From: Prevotella sp. UBA7764
GTDB lineage: Bacteria; Bacteroidota; Bacteroidia; Bacteroidales; Bacteroidaceae
Direction: 5' to 3'
NCBI GenBank assembly: GCA_002481295.1
Contig: DLDU01000071.1
Location: 1-60,502, forward strand
Length of the DNA: 60,502 nt
The number at the start of each line of letters is the position of its first letter. The stretch's first letter is position 1. The notes below the pieces were generated by a model that did no database searches, was not told the DNA's origin, and saw only the letters and a list, made by a program, of their open reading frames with translations. This document shows positions 43,462 through 51,640 of this stretch, in pieces. The translations under genes were made by a program, and so were the position numbers.

Positions 43462-45537
43462 ATGAGCATCATAGAACAGTTTCACCGCAGTGAAGAGCAT
43501 CATTGGCGCAACATTGGCCTGAGGTTGTTGCTGGTACTGGCAACCACCGTGCTGATTGTGTGGTTCATGCCCCGCAATGATGCCCAACAGTTTCAGTACG
43601 AGATTGGAGAGCCATGGCATTATGGCACGATCATCGCAAAATACGATTTCCCGATCTACAAGACTGATGAGGCTTTGCAGCAGGAGCGCGACTCCCTGCT
43701 GAGCATGTTCCAGCCTTATTACGACTACGATGACCAGGTGGAGAGTCAGTCCATCGGCAAGTTCCGTTCCGACTTTGCCAAGGGTATGCCGGATCTGCCC
43801 GCCAACTTCGAATGTATCATTGTTGACCGCCTTCACCGCCTCTATCAGGCCGGCATCATGAGCACGCCCGACTACAATGCCTTGCATGGCGACACGACGC
43901 GGCTCATCCGTGTCATCTTCGGCAAGAATGCCGAGAGCGTACAGACCGGGTGCATCTATTCGACAAAGTCGGCCTACGAGCAGTTGCTCAGCGATGAGGA
44001 ACTGAGCAAGGAACGCCCGGCTTTGCAACGGCTGAATCTCAACAACTATATTGTGCCCAACCTAATCTATGACCGTGCCCACTCCCAGACCGCGCGCAAC
44101 GATCTGCTGAGTAGCATATCGCCGGCCAGCGGCATGATGATGGCAGGGCAGAAAGTCATCGGCGTGGGCGATATGGTCAATGAGTACAACTATCGGGTGC
44201 TCAATTCGTTCCAACGCGAGTTGCAGCGCCGCAACGCCTCGAAGAGCCAGCTGACGCAGCATCTGGCCGGCGGCACGATCTATGTGTTCACGCTTGTGCT
44301 GCTCTTCACCATCTATCTGGCGATGTTCCGCAAAGACTATTTCGAGAAGCCGCGCAGCATAGCCATGCTCTATCTGCTGATCACCATCTTCCCCATATTT
44401 GTGTCGTTGATGATGGTACACAGCTATTTCAGTTTCAGTGTCTATGTGCTGCCGTTTGCCTTTGTGCCTATTTTTGCGCGTGTGTTTATGGACTCCCGCA
44501 CGGCGTTCATTACCCATGTGACGATGGTGCTCATCTGTGCTGCCGTGCTGAGGATGCAATACGAGTTCATCGTCATCCAGACGGTGGCAGGCCTGGTGGC
44601 CATCTATTCACTGCGCGAGATGACCTCGCGTGCCCAGGTGTTCAAGACCGCCGTGATGGTCTTTGTTGCTACCTGCCTCATCCACTTTGCCTTGCAGCTC
44701 ATGCAGAGCGGTGCAGTCTTTGAGCCCGACACACGCATGTATTACCACTTCTTCATCAATGGTGTACTGCTCTTGTTGGCATACCCGCTGATGTATCTCG
44801 TGGAAAAGCTCTTCGGCTTCACCTCTACTATCACGCTCATCGAGCTCAGCAACACCAACCGCGGACTGCTGCGTATGCTTAGTGAGGTGGCCCCCGGCAC
44901 GTTCCAGCATTCGATCATCGTCGGTAATCTCGCTTCCGAGATTGCCAATAAGATCGGAGCCAACAGCACGCTCGTGCGTACCGGTGCCCTCTATCACGAC
45001 ATTGGCAAGATGGCCAATCCCGCTTTCTTCACCGAGAACCAGCAGGGAGGAATTAACCCTCACGACAATCTCACGGAGAAAGAGAGCGCCAAGATCATTA
45101 TCGGGCATGTCACCAATGGCGTGAAGCTTGCCGAGGAAGCTAATCTGCCGGTGTTTATACGTGACTTCATCCTGACTCACCACGGCCGTGGCCTGACGAA
45201 GTATTTCTATATCAAGTACCAAAACGAGCATCCCGACGAGATTGTCGACAAGGAGGCTTTCACCTATCCCGGACCAAATCCTTACACCCGTGAGCAAGCC
45301 ATCCTGATGATGGCAGACGCATGCGAGGCGGCCTCGCACTCGCTCAAGGAGTATACGGAAGAGAACATCTGTGAACTCGTCAACAAGATGGTGGACGGGC
45401 AGGTGGCTGCCGGCTTCTTCAAGGAGTGCCGCATCACGTTCTACGACATCGCCATTGCCAAGCAAGTGCTCATCGACCGCCTGAAGGCTATCTACCACAC
45501 ACGTATTCAATATCCCAAACTCAAGGACGAGAAGTAA
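43462..45537 (+). CDS. 7TM-HD phosphohydrolase (PgpH/YqfF family)
   Basis: The 691-residue protein has one N-terminal membrane segment (LRLLLVLATTVLIVWFM), then an extracytoplasmic 7TMR-HDED-like domain to about 270. A cluster of membrane segments follows to about 460, then a cytoplasmic HD domain with GTFQHSIIVGNLA and ALYHDIGK (His512-Asp513). Later metal ligands lie in IGHVTNGVKLA and LTHHGRG. PgpH homologs hydrolyse cyclic di-AMP; activity here is inferred by family. It is divergent from gltX and monocistronic. Confidence 0.93.
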   Translation: MSIIEQFHRSEEHHWRNIGLRLLLVLATTVLIVWFMPRNDAQQFQYEIGEPWHYGTIIAKYDFPIYKTDEALQQERDSLLSMFQPYYDYDDQVESQSIGKFRSDFAKGMPDLPANFECIIVDRLHRLYQAGIMSTPDYNALHGDTTRLIRVIFGKNAESVQTGCIYSTKSAYEQLLSDEELSKERPALQRLNLNNYIVPNLIYDRAHSQTARNDLLSSISPASGMMMAGQKVIGVGDMVNEYNYRVLNSFQRELQRRNASKSQLTQHLAGGTIYVFTLVLLFTIYLAMFRKDYFEKPRSIAMLYLLITIFPIFVSLMMVHSYFSFSVYVLPFAFVPIFARVFMDSRTAFITHVTMVLICAAVLRMQYEFIVIQTVAGLVAIYSLREMTSRAQVFKTAVMVFVATCLIHFALQLMQSGAVFEPDTRMYYHFFINGVLLLLAYPLMYLVEKLFGFTSTITLIELSNTNRGLLRMLSEVAPGTFQHSIIVGNLASEIANKIGANSTLVRTGALYHDIGKMANPAFFTENQQGGINPHDNLTEKESAKIIIGHVTNGVKLAEEANLPVFIRDFILTHHGRGLTKYFYIKYQNEHPDEIVDKEAFTYPGPNPYTREQAILMMADACEAASHSLKEYTEENICELVNKMVDGQVAAGFFKECRITFYDIAIAKQVLIDRLKAIYHTRIQYPKLKDEK

Positions 45538-45630
45538 GCACCGGACGTTTTCTGTACTAAATTTAAGAAAGAGTAGCATGCCGTAGACGTATTCCGACGA
45601 TCATTGTTGACCGCCGTAAGGGTTTTCTGT

Positions 45631-45674
45631 TGCCGTCTGCATGTTCCTTATATGCCGTCTGCATGTTCCTTATA
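45631..45674 (+). repeat. Perfect 22-bp tandem duplication
   Basis: TGCCGTCTGCATGTTCCTTA plus TA occurs twice head to tail (45631-45652, 45653-45674), upstream of the FadL-type gene promoter. It is not related in sequence to the arrays at 15351 and 31183. Confidence 0.92.
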
Positions 45675-45747
45675 TAATATGGTAGTGTTGTCGTAAGACA
45701 ATGTGTATTGTTAAAGAAACTCAACATAAGTAGAAATATCAACAACA

Positions 45748-45781
45748 TTTGTAGAACTATCGAACAATGTTGCTACCTTTG
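45748..45781 (+). promoter_or_regulatory. Promoter of the FadL-type porin gene
   Basis: TTTG (45748-45751) and TACCTTTG (45774-45781) are 22 bp apart. The box overlaps an earlier in-frame ATG at 45767, so the start at 45812 is preferred. Confidence 0.72.
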
Positions 45782-45811
45782 CAGTCGCAATTCAAAACAA
45801 CTTTTAGGATA

Positions 45812-47386
45812 ATGAAGTCTAAAATGATTCTTGCGGCTGCTTTTGCCGCAATCTCCCAGTTGGCTTTCGCCGGTGGCATTCTGACCAACACCAATCAAAA
45901 CATAGCTTATAACCGAATGATGAGCCGTGAGGCCGCCATAGGCATTGATGGTGCGTATTACAACCCAGCCGGTGTGGCTTTCCTTTCACCGGGACACCAT
46001 TTCTCGTTCAACTGGCAGATGGCTGTGCAGAGACGTACCATTGAGAACGATTATCCGTTGTTTGGCAACAACACTGCTGACAACAGCACGCACCGCAAGT
46101 TTCAGGGCAAGGCCTTTGCGCCGGTTCTTCCTTCCGTACAGTATGCCTACAACTGGCGCGACTTCTCTTTCCAGTTCAATGGAGGATTGATCGGGGGTGG
46201 CGGCAAGTGCACCTTCGACGATGGTCTGGGCTCGTTTGAGAAGATTGTCGGCGAGACGGCTTTAGGAGCTGTCGGTCTGGCCGGTGCCGTGGATCAGGCT
46301 TTGGGGCAGCAGATGTTCACATCTCCTCAGATGTTTGGCACTGACGGCAAGTACAGTTTCAACAGCTACATGCGTGGCAATTCTTATTACTATGGTTTCT
46401 CCGTAGGTGCCGCCTACAAGCTGCGCCCCAATATGAGTGTCTTTGCCGGTGTGCGTGCCGTCTACGCCACAGGCAGCTATTATGGCTATGTGCGCAACAT
46501 TAAGGTGGGCAACATGTCGCTCTATAAGGTCCTCGACCCGTCTAAGACCAACTCCGGTGACATCGAGTTGAACTGCGACCAGAAAGGACTCGGCTTCACT
46601 CCGATCATCAGCATCGACTATCGTCTCGGCCACTGGAACTTTGCGGCCAAGTATGAGTTCAAGACGCGTATGCGACTGAAGAACGAGAGTGTCAACCAGG
46701 CACCGTCAATCGGTAACCTTCAGGACAATCTTGGTACTGCTGTGGCACAGACGGTTGCTGCACAGGCCATGAAGCAGGGCATGACTCAGACCGAGGCACT
46801 GGCCTACGGACTGGAATATGCTAAGAACAAGCTCAGCGATCCGCGTGTCGTTGGCGCCATGGGCATGATCAAACAGCAGTTTGACAGCAAGATGGAGGAG
46901 GCTACCGGCGAGTATGCTGATGGCGTGAAGGTGCCGGCTGATATTCCCGCCCTGCTCTCTGTGGGTGTGGGCTACAACCCTGTGGATCCCTTGCGCGTGA
47001 ATGTCGGCTTCCACTATTTCTATGACAAACAGGCCTCTGCCTACAACCATCGTGAGGAGAAGCTGAAGCGTGGTACCATGGAGTGGACGGCCGGTGCCGA
47101 GTTCGACGCCAGCAAGCGCATCACCGTGTCTGCCGGTTGGCAGAACACCAACTATGGCCTGAGCGAGGCTTATATGAATGACAAGAGTTTCGTAGTCAGT
47201 TCCAATAGCGTGGCTTGTGGTGCCCGCTTCCATCTCACTAAGCGCATGGACTTGAACGTGGCTTATTTCCACTCGTTCTATCAGCATAAGAAGACCACAG
47301 AAGAATCTACACAGACGGTCACCTACAAGAGCGACTACACCCGAGACAACAACGTGTTCGGCGTCGGCGTGGACTTCAACTTCTAA
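45812..47386 (+). CDS. OmpP1/FadL-family outer-membrane transporter
   Basis: The start at 45812 gives 524 residues with signal peptide MKSKMILAAAFAAISQLAFA. The mature N-terminus (GGILTNTNQNIAYNRMMSRE, then AYYNPAGVAFLSPG) is the FadL/TodX hatch motif. The barrel ends VFGVGVDFNF. An insertion at about 290-365 is rich in Gln, Ala and Met and may be a helical loop. The family imports hydrophobic compounds such as long-chain fatty acids across the outer membrane. It is monocistronic and convergent with priA. Confidence 0.92.
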   Translation: MKSKMILAAAFAAISQLAFAGGILTNTNQNIAYNRMMSREAAIGIDGAYYNPAGVAFLSPGHHFSFNWQMAVQRRTIENDYPLFGNNTADNSTHRKFQGKAFAPVLPSVQYAYNWRDFSFQFNGGLIGGGGKCTFDDGLGSFEKIVGETALGAVGLAGAVDQALGQQMFTSPQMFGTDGKYSFNSYMRGNSYYYGFSVGAAYKLRPNMSVFAGVRAVYATGSYYGYVRNIKVGNMSLYKVLDPSKTNSGDIELNCDQKGLGFTPIISIDYRLGHWNFAAKYEFKTRMRLKNESVNQAPSIGNLQDNLGTAVAQTVAAQAMKQGMTQTEALAYGLEYAKNKLSDPRVVGAMGMIKQQFDSKMEEATGEYADGVKVPADIPALLSVGVGYNPVDPLRVNVGFHYFYDKQASAYNHREEKLKRGTMEWTAGAEFDASKRITVSAGWQNTNYGLSEAYMNDKSFVVSSNSVACGARFHLTKRMDLNVAYFHSFYQHKKTTEESTQTVTYKSDYTRDNNVFGVGVDFNF

Positions 47387-47395
47387 AGAAGGAAG

Positions 47396-47432
47396 CTGCC
47401 CCTCTCTAACTTCTCCTTTTAGGGGGAGCAAG
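47396..47432. terminator. Possible terminator between fadL-like gene and priA
   Basis: CCCCTCTCTAACTTCTCC-TTTT-AGGGGGAG is an imperfect GC-rich hairpin between convergent genes. It resembles the CCCCTCTCC repeats elsewhere in the window. Confidence 0.4.
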
Positions 47433-47441
47433 AGAGAGTCT

Positions 47442-49715
47442 TTACATGGGGTCTACATCGAAATAGATTTGCAAAGCCTTGTATCCTTTCTGGTTCAGCA
47501 ACTGCTGTCGGAGGGCTATAAGGCTTTGCTGCGTTTGTGCCCTGGCAATACCGTTCTCCAGTTTCAGCACGATCTTGCGGATGCTGAGACTTTGGATGCG
47601 TGCCACGCCCGGCTTGTCGGGACCAAGCACGCGGTTGCCGAAGCGTTGGCGCAGCTGAGCACCTAATTGTTGTGAGGCAGCCTCGGCAATGCCCTCCTGT
47701 TTGTGCTTGAGGTATATATATATAAGGTGGTAGAACGGCGGATAGTGGAATAGATGACGCTCGGCGAGCAAGTCGTGGTAGAAAGCCTGGTAGTCGTTGC
47801 TCACCACCTGCTGCACCACGGGCAGCTGTGGGTTGCGGGTCTGTAGGATGACAAGCCCGCGCTTGCCCTTGCGTCCGGCACGCCCACTGACCTGGCTCAT
47901 CATCATGAACGCATACTCGTAAGCACGGAAGTCGGGATAGTTGAGCATGGAGTCAGCGTCGAGGATGCCCACCACAGCCACGCGGTCGAAGTCGAGTCCT
48001 TTGCTGATCATCTGTGTGCCGATGAGCAGATTGGTCTTGCCAGCGCCGAAGTCGTGTATGATACGCTCGTAAGCTCCTTTCGTGCGGGTGGTGTCGAGGT
48101 CCATGCGTGCCACGCGTGCTTCGGGGAACACTTCTTTTATCTGGTCCTCAATCTTTTCTGTGCCATAGCCGCGTCCGCTGAGATGAGGATTGCCGCAACA
48201 GGGGCAGACCATCGGCACGGGCTGGGTGTAGCCACAATAGTGACAGGTGAGCATGTTGAGACGTTTGTGGTAGGTGAGGCTTACGTCGCAGTTCTTGCAG
48301 TGAGGCACCCAGCCGCAGACCTTACACTCGATCATCGGCGCAAAGCCACGGCGGTTCTGGAAGAGGATGGCTTGCTTGCCTTGGCTCAGTGCCTCACGTA
48401 TGGCACTGAGCAACTGGGGCGAGAACGGACCGCTCATCATCTTGCGGTGGCGAAGATCCTTGATGTCGACGACATGGATGTCGGGCAACTGTATGCCTTG
48501 GTAGCGCTGCATGAGTGGCACATAACCGTATTTCCCCGTCTTGGCGTTGTAGTAGCTTTCCATGCATGGCGTGGCACTGCCAAGTAGTGTCTTGGCACCG
48601 AGCATCTGTGCCATGACGATTGCTGCGCTGCGAGCGTGGTAGCGTGGTGCGGGGTCTTGCTGTTTGTAGCTGGTCTCGTGCTCTTCGTCGATGATGACCA
48701 GTCCCAGCCGCTGAAATGGCAGAAACACGGCACTGCGTGCGCCGAGGATCACGCTGTAAGGCTTGTCGGAGAGTTGCTTCTGCCAAATCTCCACGCGCTC
48801 GGCATCGCTGTATTTGCTGTGATAGATACCCAACTCACTGCCGAAGACACATTGCAGTCGTTCGGTCATCTGTACGGTGAGTGCAATCTCGGGCAAGAGA
48901 TAGAGCACTTGCTTGCCTTCGGCGATGGCCTTCTCAATGAGATGGATATAGATCTCGGTCTTGCCGCTGGAGGTCACGCCATGGAGCAGCACCACGTTTT
49001 TCTCCTTCCACTGCGCTTCTATGGCGTCCATGGCCTTGGACTGAGCGTCGTTGAGTGTCTTCGTGTTTTCGGGATGAGGCTGCCCCGCATGGTTGAGCCG
49101 TCCCACCTCACGGTCGTAGGCCTCGAGGAAGCCGTGGACAACCAACTGCCGCACAATAGCTGTGGAGCAACTGGTGGCGTTCATGAGTTCCTCGCGTGTC
49201 AGTTCCTTGATCTCGCAGGGATTCTCGAAGTAGACATCCCAGTGGGAGAGTTGCAGAAAGGCGAGAAACACTTTCTGCTGTTTGGGCATGCGTCGTAGGA
49301 GGTCGATGGCGATGTGCAGCGCTTGTTCGTTGCGGTATTTGGCAGCGAGTCTTACGCAGGCTTCTGTCTTCGGTCGGTAGCCTGTCTCCGCTTTCAGTCC
49401 GGCGGGCAGGGCGGCGTTCATCACTTCGCCCATGGTACACATATAGTACGAGGCGATCCACTGCCACAGCTGATATTGGTGGGGCAGAATGACCGGTGCG
49501 GGATCGAGCACGTCGAGCACTTCTTTGATCTTGCTGTCGTCGAGATCGGGCTTATCGTCGTGGACGCGTACGCAGAGAGCCGCCACCGTCTTGCTCTTAC
49601 CCCAAGGCACGAGCAGGCGCATGCCGGCCACGATGCCGTTGGCTTTCTTGTCGTCAACGGCATAACTGAATGTGCCCTCTAAAGGCAGCGGCAATATCAC
49701 GTCTACGTATCTCAT
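47442..49715 (-). CDS. priA: Primosomal protein N' (replication restart helicase PriA)
   Basis: The 757-residue protein has the N-terminal DNA-binding domain (YVDVILPLPLEGTFSYAV) and Walker A GVTSSGKTEIYIHL. The DExH box is LVIIDEEHETSYKQQ. Zinc-binding pairs lie in CKVCGWVPHCKNCD and CHYCGY ... CPCCG. Helicase motifs include MISKGLDFDRVAVVGILDAD and SGRAGRKGKRG. It reloads the replisome at stalled forks. All eight zinc cysteines are visible. Confidence 0.97.
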   Translation of the reverse strand: MRYVDVILPLPLEGTFSYAVDDKKANGIVAGMRLLVPWGKSKTVAALCVRVHDDKPDLDDSKIKEVLDVLDPAPVILPHQYQLWQWIASYYMCTMGEVMNAALPAGLKAETGYRPKTEACVRLAAKYRNEQALHIAIDLLRRMPKQQKVFLAFLQLSHWDVYFENPCEIKELTREELMNATSCSTAIVRQLVVHGFLEAYDREVGRLNHAGQPHPENTKTLNDAQSKAMDAIEAQWKEKNVVLLHGVTSSGKTEIYIHLIEKAIAEGKQVLYLLPEIALTVQMTERLQCVFGSELGIYHSKYSDAERVEIWQKQLSDKPYSVILGARSAVFLPFQRLGLVIIDEEHETSYKQQDPAPRYHARSAAIVMAQMLGAKTLLGSATPCMESYYNAKTGKYGYVPLMQRYQGIQLPDIHVVDIKDLRHRKMMSGPFSPQLLSAIREALSQGKQAILFQNRRGFAPMIECKVCGWVPHCKNCDVSLTYHKRLNMLTCHYCGYTQPVPMVCPCCGNPHLSGRGYGTEKIEDQIKEVFPEARVARMDLDTTRTKGAYERIIHDFGAGKTNLLIGTQMISKGLDFDRVAVVGILDADSMLNYPDFRAYEYAFMMMSQVSGRAGRKGKRGLVILQTRNPQLPVVQQVVSNDYQAFYHDLLAERHLFHYPPFYHLIYIYLKHKQEGIAEAASQQLGAQLRQRFGNRVLGPDKPGVARIQSLSIRKIVLKLENGIARAQTQQSLIALRQQLLNQKGYKALQIYFDVDPM

Positions 49716-49732
49716 GAGAATATATACGTGAG

Positions 49733-49764
49733 CAAAGGTAGTAAATTAATTAATAGATACCAAA
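49733..49764 (-). promoter_or_regulatory. Promoter of priA
   Basis: On the minus strand TTTG (49761-49764) and TACCTTTG (49733-49740) are 20 bp apart, 17 bp before the priA start. Confidence 0.68.
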
Positions 49765-49798
49765 TTTGCCATACGTTAATTGCCATGTTCTCTATCGG

Positions 49799-50578
49799 CT
49801 ACTCTTTTCTTTCTTCTATCTTCACATCTAACGTCTGCTCAATGACGGTGATGATGCTGTTGAGATTGGCAGTGTCAAAGTCAGCGGTGAGGCGCTTGGA
49901 CATGTTGTCAGCAGTGAGGTGCACATGATAGTAGGTGCTGAGCGTGTGAAGCACATCGGCGAGGGGCGCGTCTATGAAATGGAACTCATGAGTAGCCCAG
50001 GCTGCCGAGTTGAGGTCGGCTTTTCTGTCCAGTCGTGGCGAGCTTTCTCCATCAGTGAGCATGGCCGACATGCCCGCCCTTAAGGCGACAGCCGTGCTGC
50101 CGGAACGTGTAGAACCGAAATTGGCAGCACCTTCAAGGACTGTCAGGCGTGTACCCGCTGCCGACTCCTCCACTTGCAGATGCGTGCCGATGTCGCGGAC
50201 GATGTAGTCGTTGTCAGCAATAGTGAAAGGATGACTGGCATCGTGATGGATGGCGAAGTAGGCCTTGCCCGTCATCTCCACTTTGCGGCAGTCGTCCTTA
50301 TAGGACAGCGTGGCGTGGGGAGCCAGCGTCACTATCGTGCCGTCGGGCAGACGATAGACTTGTTGTGTGGCCTCGGCGGTGAGCGTTGTCGTTGAGGGCT
50401 TCAGATACAGATAAGTGCCGAGGCTTGCGGCCACGAGTACAGAGGCGGCGATGGCTGTCCAGCGCAGGTACAGGTGCTTGGCGGTTTGGGGGCGGATGCC
50501 CGTGCGGGTCTGAATCTTATCGAGGGCTCTTTGTGTGTCAAGCTTGCCCTCCTTATAATAGTGAAGAACGTAGCGCAT
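49799..50578 (-). CDS. FecR-type anti-sigma/regulator without adjacent ECF gene
   Basis: The start at 50578 (MRYVLHYYKEGK) gives 259 residues and lies 14 bp after the DUF4249 stop; an upstream start would overlap that gene. A short cytoplasmic N-terminus is followed by a membrane segment (AIAASVLVAASLGTYLYL). The FecR domain contains YRLPDGTIVTLAPHATLSY and GKAYFAIHHDASHPF. The DUF4974 C-terminus contains FHFIDAPLADVLHTLSTYY. It is the last gene of an STN-receptor operon and probably reads that receptor. No ECF sigma gene lies next to it, so its sigma partner must be encoded elsewhere. Confidence 0.88.
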   Translation of the reverse strand: MRYVLHYYKEGKLDTQRALDKIQTRTGIRPQTAKHLYLRWTAIAASVLVAASLGTYLYLKPSTTTLTAEATQQVYRLPDGTIVTLAPHATLSYKDDCRKVEMTGKAYFAIHHDASHPFTIADNDYIVRDIGTHLQVEESAAGTRLTVLEGAANFGSTRSGSTAVALRAGMSAMLTDGESSPRLDRKADLNSAAWATHEFHFIDAPLADVLHTLSTYYHVHLTADNMSKRLTADFDTANLNSIITVIEQTLDVKIEERKE

Positions 50579-50592
50579 ACGCGAATGGTGAG

Positions 50593-51636
50593 TTATTTCC
50601 AGGTTTGTATGATCTCTTCGTATCTTGCCCACTTCGTTTTTGTCTTATGGTAGCCTGCTGTCATGCCGATGCCTCCTTTGACGTTGCCGTAGGAGGGCGC
50701 GATGCTTGACAGTCCGGCTTTGGCCAGGTCGTTGTTGTCGAGGCTGCCGATGGAGTGAATGAAATGGTAGAACTCGGGAGTGATGTGGTAGAGGATGACA
50801 CGATAGTAAGGGCTGACCAGCTGTGAGCTCATACTACCATCCGGCAGCTTGACCGTTTCTTGACCAGGTTCATACCACACGTTCAAGTGCAGCGTGTAGG
50901 TCTTGCCGTTGATGTCGTCGTCGGTGAAGAGGTAGAAATGCTCATAGTCGTTGTTGTCGTAGCCGAAGTCATAGTCGATTTGTCCGAGTCCACTGAGCAG
51001 CGGCTCACTGTCGAGGTAGATATGCCGCACTGATTCCGTAGTGTCCGTCTTGTCGGTGTCGTCAGAGGGGGCTTCGCCCTCCGCGTCGGTTCCCGTGAGG
51101 ATGCCTCCTTTGAGAGTGATGATAGCACTCACCAGCTGCACAGCGTAGTAGTCTTTCGTGTCGCCGGGATCGGTGAAAGTGGTGGAGATCTGATAGAAGT
51201 CCTCAGCCTGCTCTTCGTAGTTGGAGTAGAGGTGTACCCGTTTGACCGTCGGGTTGTCGATGGTGATGGCGTCGAGGATGGTCGTCGACGCCGAGACGGC
51301 GGACAAACCGTCGGCTTGTGCGGTGAGCTCTATGCGGTCTCCGACCTGTTGGTGTGCCACGGCCTTATACGATCCGTCGCCCATGTTGATGACTTCTGCC
51401 GTCTTTCCGTTGACCGAATAATTGATATGAGCATCGACGACGGGCGTGATACTGCCTTTTGTATTGACCGGCAGGCTGCGTGTGAGCCGTATGACTGTGG
51501 TGTCGCCGACTGTGGGCATACAGTAAAGGATGAGCTTGGGATTGCTCTGTATCTTATTGATGTCGAAGTCGTCCTTGCAGGAGGTCAGCGAGAGTGCGGC
51601 GAGTATATATATAAATAAGGTGTAGTGGTGTCGCAT
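50593..51636 (-). CDS. DUF4249 family lipoprotein
   Basis: The 347-residue protein has lipobox SLTSC (Cys20), then DDFDINKIQSNPKLILYCMP, the beta-sandwich start typical of DUF4249. It lies 4 bp after the TonB-dependent receptor gene and 14 bp before fecR. DUF4249 proteins accompany TonB-dependent receptors with STN domains in Bacteroidetes and probably act as accessory surface or periplasmic proteins. The ligand is unknown. Confidence 0.88.
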   Translation of the reverse strand: MRHHYTLFIYILAALSLTSCKDDFDINKIQSNPKLILYCMPTVGDTTVIRLTRSLPVNTKGSITPVVDAHINYSVNGKTAEVINMGDGSYKAVAHQQVGDRIELTAQADGLSAVSASTTILDAITIDNPTVKRVHLYSNYEEQAEDFYQISTTFTDPGDTKDYYAVQLVSAIITLKGGILTGTDAEGEAPSDDTDKTDTTESVRHIYLDSEPLLSGLGQIDYDFGYDNNDYEHFYLFTDDDINGKTYTLHLNVWYEPGQETVKLPDGSMSSQLVSPYYRVILYHITPEFYHFIHSIGSLDNNDLAKAGLSSIAPSYGNVKGGIGMTAGYHKTKTKWARYEEIIQTWK

Positions 51637-51640
51637 GGTG

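Noticed and set aside
47396..47432. Fourth copy of the CCTCACCCCC repeat
   Set aside because: It shares only a C-rich/G-rich hairpin character. The flanks and the GGAGAGGGG core are not conserved.
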